DNA from: Bradyrhizobium sp. KBS0727
GTDB lineage: Bacteria; Pseudomonadota; Alphaproteobacteria; Rhizobiales; Xanthobacteraceae
DNA: 64,000 bases
Assembly (NCBI RefSeq): GCF_005937885.2
Contig: NZ_CP042176.1
Span: 4,459,501-4,523,500, forward strand
Direction: 5' to 3'
Shown: positions 8,465 to 15,524 of the stretch, in pieces
Numbering within the stretch: position 1 is the stretch's first letter
How the letters are laid out: each line of letters opens with the position of its first letter
Position numbers and translations under genes: made by a program
Notes under the pieces: model-generated
What the model saw: only the letters and a program-made list of their open reading frames with translations
What the model was told of the DNA's origin: nothing
Database searches by the model: none

Positions 8465-9118
8465 CTATCCTTGCGCCACGGCTTTGGGACGTAAGTCGGC
8501 GGCCAGGTCGATCGACTGAACCCACGGTACGTGATGCAGGCCGCCTGCGCAGAAATCCATCATCTCGTCAAACGCGGGCCGAACGTTGGCCGCGTTGATC
8601 CGCGATGGATTGAGATATCCGTCCATTGCTTCAAGCAGGCAACAAGTCATCGCCATCGGACTTCCCGGTCGCAGTTCACCGCTCGCCTGTCCGCCAGCAA
8701 TGATCGTGCGCACAAGCCCCCGGATACGGTCTGCGTAAGACTGTGCGACTGCCCAGTTCTCGCGCACCGCCGTAGCGACCAATTCGTGTAGTTTGCTGTC
8801 GTTCTCCAGCCGATGTTCGTGCAGCTGCGAGATTGCGCTCAAAGTGGCCGTTAGACGCTCCAGAGCCGAACCGCTCAAGAGAGCCGCAAGCGTTGCGGCC
8901 GCGGAGACCTGTTCGAACAGATCCGCCACGACCGCCTCTTCGATCGCCTGCTTGGAAGCGAAGAAGCGGTAGACGTTGGCGGGCGACATCGACGCGCCGC
9001 GAGCGATATCGGCGACGGTAGTCTTCTTGAACCCGATTTGGCGGTGCAATCGGGTCGCTGCTTGCACGATCCGCTGACGAACGCACCGCGATCCGGCCAG
9101 AGGTACGCGTTCCTGCAT
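8465..9118 (-). CDS. TetR-family regulator, last gene of the envelope operon (TetR-2)
   Basis: A 217-residue protein starting at ATG 9118 with GAGGT upstream. The helix-turn-helix is IVQAATRLHRQIGFKKTTVADIARGASMSPANVYRFFASKQAIEE; the rest is a helical ligand/dimer domain. It follows the 9130-9567 gene by 11 bases, so it is the third gene of the leftward operon that begins at the second palindrome (10004). It is convergent with TetR-1 and clearly different from it. Two unrelated TetR proteins around one shared operator type suggest cross-regulation. Confidence 0.87.
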   Translation of the reverse strand: MQERVPLAGSRCVRQRIVQAATRLHRQIGFKKTTVADIARGASMSPANVYRFFASKQAIEEAVVADLFEQVSAAATLAALLSGSALERLTATLSAISQLHEHRLENDSKLHELVATAVRENWAVAQSYADRIRGLVRTIIAGGQASGELRPGSPMAMTCCLLEAMDGYLNPSRINAANVRPAFDEMMDFCAGGLHHVPWVQSIDLAADLRPKAVAQG

Positions 9119-9129
9119 CGCTTGGGACC

Positions 9130-9567
9130 TCAGTGAGATGGGATCGAATGCAATTCGCGTCGGCAGGCTTCCCCGAAGCCACGCAAGGGATCCATTTCCT
9201 CCAAGAACTCAGGCAGATCGCCAAATTCGCGGTTTGGTGACAGGTAGGTTTCGATGATCAGGCGACCTGCCCGCTCCGCGGCTTGAACCACTTGATCGTT
9301 GGACAGAATCCTCATCCGCCCTATGAGCGCATACAGATTGACCAGTTGCGGAATCTCGGATTTGTCGCTGACGAGCGCATCGGCGTAGACCCGGGAGGCT
9401 TCCTCGATGAAGCTTCGATAGAGCCGCTCGCGCTTGGAAATCGACCGGGCATAGTGACGCTGGTGAAGCCTGCGGCGCCGGGTCACCCATCCGGTTACGA
9501 TCGTGGAGATCGCTCCGAAGGCCGAGCCTCCGAACGCGGCGAAAGCGGGAGCATACATAGTGTTCAT
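9130..9567 (-). CDS. Single-helix membrane-anchored protein of unknown function
   Basis: The start at ATG 9567 (145 residues) is preferred because GAGGAA lies eight bases upstream; longer in-frame versions run into the preceding gene. A short hydrophobic helix (about residues 4-24: APAFAAFGGSAFGAISTIVTGWV) is followed by a strongly basic RRRRLHQRHY and then a soluble helical domain of about 110 residues (KRERLYRSFIEEASRVYADAL onwards). It resembles short uncharacterised 'hypothetical membrane' proteins common in rhizobia. It sits four bases after the Cys-rich gene and eleven before TetR-2. Confidence 0.7.
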   Translation of the reverse strand: MNTMYAPAFAAFGGSAFGAISTIVTGWVTRRRRLHQRHYARSISKRERLYRSFIEEASRVYADALVSDKSEIPQLVNLYALIGRMRILSNDQVVQAAERAGRLIIETYLSPNREFGDLPEFLEEMDPLRGFGEACRRELHSIPSH

Positions 9568-9571
9568 CCGA

Positions 9572-9862
9572 TCATTCCTCATCTCTTGCGACCCGGCCGA
9601 CCCGGGGCGATCCCATGGTCCTGACCGAAGCAGTGGGCGCAGCGTGCTCGAAGACGGCGCGGCAGGCATCGCCGAGTTCTGACCGTCTTTGCCTGAGACA
9701 GGCTTCCACGCTCGTGGCGTCGGGGATGTAGCTCGCGCACAGCCGGAAGGCGTCGGGCGCGCATGCGGCCCTCTGCTCGGCCGTGCCGCGGTTCTCCTCC
9801 GCAAGGACCGTCCCGTTGGCGAACAAGGCCGCCAGCACGACGACCAATCTGTATTTGAACAT
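9572..9862 (-). CDS. Small exported protein with a four-cysteine motif
   Basis: The true start is ATG 9862 (AAAGGA six bases upstream), giving 96 residues; the much longer upstream frame is not used. Residues 1-21 are a Sec signal peptide (MFKYRLVVVLAALFANGTVLA). The mature part carries C34-x7-C42-x12-C55-x11-C67 within ACAPDAFRLC and CLRQRRSELGDAC, a pattern found in many small periplasmic rhizobial proteins and similar to the 'cysteine rich repeat'. It is the first gene of the leftward operon facing the palindrome at 10004. Function unknown. Confidence 0.75.
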   Translation of the reverse strand: MFKYRLVVVLAALFANGTVLAEENRGTAEQRAACAPDAFRLCASYIPDATSVEACLRQRRSELGDACRAVFEHAAPTASVRTMGSPRVGRVARDEE

Positions 9863-9973
9863 ATCGAGTCCTTTCTCCGGCTGACGCATCAGCGTTCCGA
9901 ACGGGACGCGCAGCGTCATGCTCCGATGTCCGTCCGACCGAACGGGCCGAAGGGCGTTTGTGAGCCCTCGCCC

Positions 9974-10021
9974 TTGACACATTCCCGGACGTAGGTTTAT
10001 ATGAACTATACGGTTTAGTTT
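9974..10021 (+). promoter_or_regulatory. Promoter with overlapping palindromic operator, second copy
   Basis: TTGACA (9974-9979) is followed after 17 bases by TTATAT (9997-10002). AACTATAC-G-GTTTAGTT (10004-10020) then covers the expected start site. The palindrome matches the one at 7691-7709 in 7 of 8 positions per arm. A repressor here would block the rightward genes from 10038 and could also affect the leftward operon from 9862. Confidence 0.65.
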
Positions 10022-10037
10022 ACTTTGGAGCTCTGAA

Positions 10038-10241
10038 ATGTCAACCCTGTTGTTGTTCGCAAGTGAAAATCCATGGCCGGGGCTTGCCGTCGCATCCGTG
10101 AACCTGGTCGCGGCGCTCTTCCTCGTGAGCCTGAGCGTGCTGCTGGCCATTGCGATTTCTTTGCTCGCTTGGCTGCACGCGCTGGTCGACCCAGAGGCGA
10201 TGCCGATCGGATGGCGAGTCGAGCTGAGGGCCACCCCATGA
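10038..10241 (+). CDS. Small one-helix membrane protein (67 aa)
   Basis: It starts 17 bases after the palindrome, so the 5' leader is very short; GGAG lies six bases before the ATG. One strong hydrophobic segment (about residues 15-48, VASVNLVAALFLVSLSVLLA then IAISLLAWLHALV) is followed by a short polar tail. Its stop overlaps the next start (ATGA). No known family. Position under the shared operator implies co-expression with the efflux module. Confidence 0.7.
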   Translation: MSTLLLFASENPWPGLAVASVNLVAALFLVSLSVLLAIAISLLAWLHALVDPEAMPIGWRVELRATP

Positions 10242-10375
10242 CCCCGGCCCTTCTTTTCAGTCGCGATTGCATCATCTATTCGGTCAACGTGTGGCTCCTG
10301 CCCGTCGAATGTGTCTTCAACATCATCGAGGCGGAGCTGGCGCGCAGAGGCGTCCAGCTTTACCCGCCCGAATAG
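10238..10375 (+). CDS. Micro-protein (45 aa), coupled to the gene before
   Basis: The ATG overlaps the upstream stop by four bases, with GAGGG ahead of it. The 45-residue product has a hydrophobic middle (CIIYSVNVWLLPVECVFNII) with two cysteines and a charged, Arg-containing end. It could lie flat on or cross the membrane. No family recognised. The tight coupling is the main reason for calling it a gene. Confidence 0.6.
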   Translation: MTPALLFSRDCIIYSVNVWLLPVECVFNIIEAELARRGVQLYPPE

Positions 10376-10464
10376 CGCACCGTGCGCGCCAGCCGATGGC
10401 GCATTGCCCACACATTAATAACCCCACCGGCCAGTTTTTGATCGCGAGCCACTGGATGCACCTC

Positions 10465-11067
10465 ATGTCCAAGAAGAAATTGTTAGCCACTATCGTTTGG
10501 TCCGCCACCCTTGCTGCTACGGGCGCGATGGCCGATGTCACCCATACACCGTTGGACGCCGCAAATCGGGGCGTAGCAGTGCAGCGCGATGACGAGCAGC
10601 TAGTCATTCATCGCGTGCTCGAGCAATTTCGCGCGATAAAAATACCGCTCAGCAAGGCGTTGGCGATCGCCGAACGTTTACATGACGGTTCAAGGACCGC
10701 GGACGTTAGCTTTGAGATATCTGGTCCGGCCAGTTATCGCGTGCGGACGGTAGGAAATGAGCGAATCTGGGAAAATGTCATAGATGCGGATACCGGAAGC
10801 GTCACGGAAAAGGAAATTTCATCATCGCTGAGGGAGCTCGACCGCGAGGATCTGAGCAACATCGTTGCCCTGAAGTCCGTCAAGCAGGAACTGTCGGACG
10901 CCGTACGCATCGCCGAGAAAGCTGCAGCAGGAAGCGCTGTTGCCGGAGGGCTGGTGAAGCAGGACGGCAAACTCAACTTCGTCGTCGTCGTCGCCAGTAA
11001 TGATCACTTGAAGGAAGTCATGCTCGAACCGCCCAGAGCCGGTAAGCAAGGCGCAACTCCCCGCTAG
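10465..11067 (+). CDS. Exported PepSY-domain protein
   Basis: ATG 10465 gives 200 residues with a clean signal peptide (MSKKKLLATIVWSATLAATGAMA); ATG 10456 three codons upstream is possible. Two PepSY-like units follow: about residues 45-105 (IPLSKALAIAERLHDG, then an ISGPASYRVRTV strand and ENVIDADTGSV) and about 130-190 (ELSDAVRIAEKAAAGSAVAGG, KLNFVVVVAS, LKEVMLEP). PepSY proteins are periplasmic and are thought to inhibit peptidases or sense the envelope; PepSY genes often sit beside two-component or redox systems. It is probably the third gene of the rightward set under the 10004 operator. Confidence 0.75.
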   Translation: MSKKKLLATIVWSATLAATGAMADVTHTPLDAANRGVAVQRDDEQLVIHRVLEQFRAIKIPLSKALAIAERLHDGSRTADVSFEISGPASYRVRTVGNERIWENVIDADTGSVTEKEISSSLRELDREDLSNIVALKSVKQELSDAVRIAEKAAAGSAVAGGLVKQDGKLNFVVVVASNDHLKEVMLEPPRAGKQGATPR

Positions 11068-11335
11068 GCGACGCAGGTCTGAACCGATGAACCAGATCGC
11101 TGTTACCGCGACCCGATGTTTTAGAGATCACAAGCCCAACGGCGAACATCGGCAGCCGTCGCCATGCCGACCACGGGTCACGCTTATCGCGGATGTTTAT
11201 CGTGAATGAGAGCCACTTCAAGTAGTGTCTGAAAACACTCGCGAACTTGCATCAGCCTTCAGCCGCGACATGTCAAAATTGTCAGAATGGCGCCAGGACG
11301 GAAATTAAAATCCCTGGCTAAGTCATTGAAACGCT

Positions 11336-11409
11336 TGGAGCGGGTGAAGGGAATCGAACCCTCGTATTCAGCTTGGAAGGCTGCTGCTCTACCATTGAGC
11401 TACACCCGC
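11336..11409 (-). tRNA. tRNA-Gly(UCC)
   Basis: Read leftward, the 74 bases fold into a complete cloverleaf: acceptor GCGGGTG/CACCCGC, D-arm GCTC...GAGC, anticodon loop CTTCCAA (anticodon TCC, codon GGA), T-arm with GTTCGATTC, and an encoded CCA. Its 3' 44 bases are duplicated at 1140-1183, marking it as the insertion target of the 10.2 kb module. Confidence 0.95.
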
Positions 11410-11519
11410 GCACGGGGCATCCCCTAACACGCCGCGCAGGCCGCCTCAACCCGCCTTGCGGGCGCCGTCCGTGCCCGGCAAACGGCGCTTGTTCCCCGGC
11501 TTCCGCGCCGGTTCAGGGC

Positions 11520-11548
11520 TTAACAGCGGCAGAATCGCCGCTTATATT
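11520..11548 (+). promoter_or_regulatory. Promoter of the rreB small mRNA
   Basis: TTAACA at 11520-11525 and TATATT at 11543-11548 are separated by exactly 17 bases, a good housekeeping-type promoter. A start near 11555 would put the 17-nt ribosome-binding element within the first 15 bases or so of the transcript. Confidence 0.65.
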
Positions 11549-11582
11549 GATGTTTCCACAACCAATGAAAGGAGGTGATCCA

Positions 11583-11627
11583 GTGTCTCTTACCAAGCGC
11601 TGTCACCTCGCTGGGATCGCCCGCTAG
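11583..11627 (+). CDS. rreB: rreB: 14-residue peptide with a 17-nt Shine-Dalgarno sequence
   Basis: GTG start, peptide MSLTKRCHLAGIAR, stop TAG. The bases GAAAGGAGGTGATCCAG (11567-11583) are complementary to the 3' tail of 16S rRNA over all 17 positions and run into the start codon. This matches what I recall of rreB (ribosome-regulated expression in Bradyrhizobiaceae), a small mRNA reported to bind 30S subunits strongly, to be poorly translated because of the over-long ribosome site and GTG start, and to be destabilised when translated. Promoter (11520) and terminator (11722) frame a transcript of about 200 nt, so the RNA itself may be the functional product. Confidence 0.88.
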   Translation: MSLTKRCHLAGIAR

Positions 11628-11721
11628 GCTCTGCGAGGCCAACAGGCTTTGAAGGCTTGTAGGTTTTGAAGACCTGGCATCGGGGCGCTCTCAGCCCTGG
11701 ACCAGCGAGCACAAATAGTAG

Positions 11722-11757
11722 GGCGCGACGGGAGCAATCCCGCCGCGCCTTTTATTT
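11722..11757 (+). terminator. Rho-independent terminator of rreB
   Basis: GGCGCGACGGG and CCCGCCGCGCC (11722-11732 with 11739-11749) pair around AGCAAT with one mismatch, followed by TTTTATTTT. It ends the rreB transcript. Confidence 0.85.
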
Positions 11758-11841
11758 TGATGATGTCATTCCGGGGCTCGCCGGCGGTCATGTGCGGGAA
11801 TTTCGTTCCTGGAAGGCTTGCGATCAGGGCGGAGCTTGCGG

Positions 11842-12054
11842 TCAGAAGCCGCAGAGATTGACCGAACGCGGTCGCGGGCCGCGGCGGTTCTCGACGATTC
11901 GCTCGCCACCGTTGATGGCCGAGCTGCCGTAGTAGCGGTGATGGCCGGTGACGTCATGCCAGTCGCCGACTTGCGACGACGCGGATGGCCGCGCTGAAGA
12001 TCTGGCGGCATCGCAGATGATCGAGGCTGGTTCGCGGGGCATGACCGTCTCCAT
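11842..12054 (-). CDS. Possible small protein (70 aa), weak
   Basis: The frame ends in WHDVTGHHRYYGSSAINGG and PRSVNLCGF, which resembles short conserved rhizobial proteins with a PRSVN.CG tail; the other frames here have poor composition. No clear ribosome site precedes ATG 12054. The stretch 11758-12273 holds nothing else I can support. Confidence 0.35.
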   Translation of the reverse strand: METVMPREPASIICDAARSSARPSASSQVGDWHDVTGHHRYYGSSAINGGERIVENRRGPRPRSVNLCGF

Positions 12055-12273
12055 GAGTGGTGCGCAGTTCCTGCGTTCTGCTCATCGGTCGCGCCCTTCC
12101 TGCGGTGCGTTCACGGCGTCGGCAATATATCGTGTTTCCGGAGTGTTTCTTCGGCCTCCTGCAACCGGCACATGGCGGCATGGTGCCACGTTTCAAAATC
12201 CGGCCTGTCGGGATAGGCCCTGTCCAGACGTCCTTGAGCGGCAGCCTATCCCGCAAGCAAACGAGGAGAACCC

Positions 12274-12669
12274 ATGCTTTACGCCATTCTGGCCTATCAC
12301 GTCGAAGCCGAGGTCATGTCCTGGACGCCGGAGGAGGACGCGGCGCTGATGGTCAATCTGCTCGCCGTCCATGACCGGCTCAACACGCAGAAACTGCTCG
12401 GCCCGTCGGCGCGGCTGGGCGCTACCGCCAAGGCCCGCACCCTGCGCGGCCCGGGCGCCGGCATGGTCCTCGACGGGCCGTTTGCCGAGACCAAGGAGCA
12501 GTTGCTGGGACTATACGTGGTCGACTGCACCAGTGAGGACGCAGCACTCGACGTCGCGCGCGACTTGCACCGGGTCAATCCGTCGGCGGTCTACGAGATC
12601 CGCCCGATCTCGCTTTACATCCCTGGCGCGGAGATCCCGGAAACTGCGAGTGGGGATAGTGAGAGCTGA
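12274..12669 (+). CDS. YCII-related protein (DGPFAETKE family)
   Basis: A 131-residue cytosolic protein with GAGGAGAA just upstream of the ATG. It starts MLYAILAYHVE and contains the diagnostic DGPFAETKEQLLG near residue 70, followed by the AL.VARDLHRVNPSAVYEIRPI ending of the YCII/DGPF fold (a dimeric ferredoxin-like barrel). Such genes commonly accompany ECF sigma factors, but none is adjacent here. Enzymatic role unknown; a conserved Asp-His pair is usual in the family. Confidence 0.85.
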   Translation: MLYAILAYHVEAEVMSWTPEEDAALMVNLLAVHDRLNTQKLLGPSARLGATAKARTLRGPGAGMVLDGPFAETKEQLLGLYVVDCTSEDAALDVARDLHRVNPSAVYEIRPISLYIPGAEIPETASGDSES

Positions 12670-12809
12670 AGGAGGCTTCCGCAGTCGTGAGGCGCGGTAC
12701 AGATTGGGAGGATCAGGTAGCTTCTTAATGACCTAGAACTCAAGGAAGCATCTTGTGTCCTTCTCCACCCGATTGTAACGTTTCTACTATACAATCTGGG
12801 GGTGGGTAA

Positions 12810-13826
12810 ATGTTTGGTCTTGGGGCCTTTAAATCGGGAATTTTCATTTGCGCTGCAGCGGCAAGTATAGCTTGGAACGGAGCGGCGATAGCCGAGTCAT
12901 CTGCAAGTGACGCTGTTCTCGAAAAATTGGCAGCCTTGGAAGCTCGTATTGCTGCTCTTGAAACAAAGAATCGCGAATACAAGCGGGAGGTGGAGGAGGT
13001 GCACGCGCTCGCGAGACATGCCACCGAAAAAGCTGTTCGACTATCGAATGCTGCAATTCCGCTCCCGGCCAGCGGCAATATCTCAAGTCCACTGACCAAT
13101 GCAGCGCCCGTCACTTGGTCGGGATTGGTATGGGGAGGCTCGGCTGGTGGCGCAGCAACTCAATCACGCGTCGGGTCGGGCGAGCATATCGTGAATACCT
13201 TCCCCCCGAATTTCAGTGGCTTCGACTCTGCAAGCACGTCTGGCCCTGCCCGTGGCGGTGGAGCAATGCTTGATCTGTTTGTCGGGTGGAATACAGAACT
13301 ATCAAAATCATTCGTCGTCGGTGGTCAACTTGAGGTCACAGCATCCAATCTGAATTTTAGTTCGTCGGGAACCAAGAGCTATACCTATTTCGATGGAAAT
13401 GGACCGACCGGAGCGACTGCGACTGGTGACTTTAGACCGCAGGTCACGTCACGGTGGATGGCTTCAGCTTTAATTCGTGCCGGTTTTCTGGTGGATGAGC
13501 GCACGCTTTTCTACGGCCTTGGTGGATGGACCTTAGCTCAATTTGAAAATCATAACGTAACCGACAACCCGTTCTATCAGCCCCAAGAGACATTCATGGC
13601 TAACGGATGGGCCGCAGGCGCAGGCATTGAGCGGAAGCTAGATTCACATTGGAGTGTAAGGGCGGAATATAGATACACTCACTTCGGCGCCCAACACACA
13701 GCAGACAATTTCCTTTTTCAAACAAATTTTGCAACGACTCAGTCATACAAGCGGGGCACACAGTACGATCAATCGATGCAGGCTGGCCGGATTGGCATCG
13801 CCTACGCGTTTAACCCGTTCATGTAG
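12810..13826 (+). CDS. Outer-membrane beta-barrel protein with an N-terminal coiled coil
   Basis: A 338-residue protein. Residues 1-28 form a signal peptide (ICAAAASIAWNGAAIA). Residues 32-75 form a coiled coil (VLEKLAALEARIAALETKNR). From about 105 there is an eight-strand-type barrel of the Omp25/Omp31 (opacity) kind: alternating strands such as WSGLVWGGSAGG, a VDERTLFYGLGGWTLAQFE strand, and a closing RIGIAYAFNPF. The usual terminal aromatic residue is followed here by one extra Met. Codon use is visibly more AT-rich than in flanking genes, suggesting recent acquisition. Confidence 0.75.
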   Translation: MFGLGAFKSGIFICAAAASIAWNGAAIAESSASDAVLEKLAALEARIAALETKNREYKREVEEVHALARHATEKAVRLSNAAIPLPASGNISSPLTNAAPVTWSGLVWGGSAGGAATQSRVGSGEHIVNTFPPNFSGFDSASTSGPARGGGAMLDLFVGWNTELSKSFVVGGQLEVTASNLNFSSSGTKSYTYFDGNGPTGATATGDFRPQVTSRWMASALIRAGFLVDERTLFYGLGGWTLAQFENHNVTDNPFYQPQETFMANGWAAGAGIERKLDSHWSVRAEYRYTHFGAQHTADNFLFQTNFATTQSYKRGTQYDQSMQAGRIGIAYAFNPFM

Positions 13827-13838
13827 GGCAGCCCACCA

Positions 13839-14936
13839 CTACTGCCGCAAGCCGGCCTGCCGCAGCAGCGGCAGCACGCGGTCGATGAAGAACGGCAACT
13901 CGTCCCTGAAATTGACGAAGGACAGCGTCACGCCGTCGATCCCCGCGGCGTTCAGCCACAGCAATTCGTCGACGATTTTCTCGGGCCGGCCGATCAGCGG
14001 ATGCGAACTTAACCCTCCGGCATAGCGCTTGCGCTCGTTGAAGATCTCGTTGGTGTCGAGCTGGCGATTCCTGCGCGACATGTTCATGTGATAGTCGACC
14101 GCTTCTGTGTCGGCATTCGCAACTGCATAATGCTGGTAATAGTCTTCCGCCTCGCGATCGGTCTCGCGGCAAACCACATGCGTCGTGGTGATGATCTGCA
14201 AGGGACGGCCTTCGGCGTCGCGCTGGGCGGCCAGTGCCCGCACCGGCGCCAGCCCCTCGCCGGCGACGCCGAGCACGGTGACCAGGAGGTCGCTGGTCTT
14301 CATCGCGAACGCCCGCCCCGCCGGCGAGGACGCCGCCGACATCGTCAGCGGACGCGGGCGCTGCACCGGCTGCGGTTTTCCGATCACGCCGGTCAATCTG
14401 TAGAACTCGCCGTCGTGATCGAATCGCTCCTTCGAGGTGAAGATCCGGTTCATCACCTCGAACCATTCGAGCCCCTGCTCGTAGCGGCGATCGTGCTCAG
14501 CCAGCGCATGCCCGAACATGTCGAACTCGCCCTGATTCCATCCAGCCACGATGTTGAGCCCGGCGCGGCCGCCGCTGACATGGTCGACCGTCACCAGCGC
14601 CTTCGCCGCGAACACCGGATGCACCACCGGTACATGCACCGTGGAAAAGATCGTGATCTGTTCGGTCATCGCGCTCAGCGCGGAGGCAAACGTAAACGTC
14701 TCGAAGCACAGCGTGCGGACATCGAGTTCGCCGCCAAATCCCTTCCAGCGCGCGATCGGCAGGATGAATTCGAAGCCGGCGCGGTCGACCATTTTGGCGA
14801 CCTCGGCAATGTCAGCCCAGTCCGCCCGCCAGCGCTCCGGCACTTTGGTAATGGCAATGCCGCCATCGGCGTTGAGGGAAAACAGGCCAAGCTTGAGCTT
14901 GTTGGCATTGTGAAGCGCGTTGGCTGGTGCGGGCAC
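13839..14936 (-). CDS. LLM-class flavin-dependent monooxygenase
   Basis: A 365-residue (GTG start) luciferase-like TIM-barrel enzyme that would oxidise a small organic substrate with FMNH2 and O2. Visible family marks: LKLGLFSLNADGG at the start, FEFILPIARWKGFGG, TFASALSA.T..I.IFSTVHVP, and the strongly conserved HVSGGRAGLNIVAGWN segment, then RRYEQGLEW. This pattern is that of the alkanesulfonate/dimethylsulfone/RutA branch. No flavin reductase or transporter is adjacent, so the substrate cannot be assigned. Confidence 0.88.
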   Translation of the reverse strand: MPAPANALHNANKLKLGLFSLNADGGIAITKVPERWRADWADIAEVAKMVDRAGFEFILPIARWKGFGGELDVRTLCFETFTFASALSAMTEQITIFSTVHVPVVHPVFAAKALVTVDHVSGGRAGLNIVAGWNQGEFDMFGHALAEHDRRYEQGLEWFEVMNRIFTSKERFDHDGEFYRLTGVIGKPQPVQRPRPLTMSAASSPAGRAFAMKTSDLLVTVLGVAGEGLAPVRALAAQRDAEGRPLQIITTTHVVCRETDREAEDYYQHYAVANADTEAVDYHMNMSRRNRQLDTNEIFNERKRYAGGLSSHPLIGRPEKIVDELLWLNAAGIDGVTLSFVNFRDELPFFIDRVLPLLRQAGLRQ

Positions 14937-15144
14937 GCGGGAGGCCTGTGGCGGTTCTCGATCGAGATCAGAGAATTAGGGTGCAGGTATCCTGCTACGG
15001 GATGTCGGCCGATGCAAATGGGGAAGAGACCGCTGAAAAGGCGCTGGTCCGTTTACGCTTTCGCTGCGCTCAAGCTACGCCGGACACGCTTCGTCCTGAT
15101 GGTCTAGCGTGGCTGCGCCACGCGTAGCCCGTCAGGGCGAAGCG

Positions 15145-15230
15145 TGGTGGGGGAAGAAGGACTCGAACCTTCGAAGTCATAAGACGGCTGATTTACAGTC
15201 AGCTCCCTTTGCCACTCGGGACACTCCCCC
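15145..15230 (-). tRNA. tRNA-Tyr(GUA)
   Basis: Read leftward: acceptor GGGGGAG/CTTCCCCC, a type II (long variable arm) cloverleaf, anticodon loop CTGTAAA (GTA), T-loop GTTCGAGTC and encoded CCA. The 86-base length agrees with the long variable arm of bacterial tRNA-Tyr. Confidence 0.95.
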
Positions 15231-15429
15231 GTCCAACAGCATCGCAAGTCTGACCGCTAAGAGGCGGCGGATCAGGCCATGGATGACGTTAAATCCGGGA
15301 GCCGATGGCGAACTCCCGGTCGGGCGCGTTTATGGGCGAAGGGGGGTAGCAAAGTCAACCAAGGCAAGCCATCAAATCCGCCGTCTGGAGCCCCGTCGGT
15401 TCCGACCGGGCTCCAGCCTCTTGTTTGAT

Positions 15430-15473
15430 GCGTTTTCTTGACGCGAACCGGTGCCCACTTCGCTCGAAAACGC
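15430..15473. repeat. Dispersed GCGTTTTC palindromic element, copy 1
   Basis: Ends GCGTTTTCTTG and CGAAAACGC are complementary around the core GAACCGG..CCCACTT. Related copies lie at 42407-42448 and 46465-46547. This is a REP-like intergenic repeat familiar from Bradyrhizobium. The rest of 15231-15524 holds nothing recognisable. Confidence 0.75.
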
Positions 15474-15524
15474 TATGGAAGGCCCAAATTGCCATAATCC
15501 GGAACCCGTGACAGAAGCTTCCTT

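Noticed and set aside
9863..10411. Long N-terminal extension of the small Cys-rich protein
   Set aside because: It would cross the shared operator and a good rightward promoter and has no signal peptide; ATG 9862 has a ribosome site and a clean signal peptide.
1184..11335. Hidden integrase in the tRNA-Gly module
   Set aside because: No frame has the R-H-R-Y or serine-recombinase motifs; all sizeable frames are accounted for by other genes or shadows.
11567..11583. First read as the end of a 16S rRNA gene
   Set aside because: The bases are the complement of the 16S tail (an extended Shine-Dalgarno), no rRNA body is attached, and promoter, frame and terminator match rreB.
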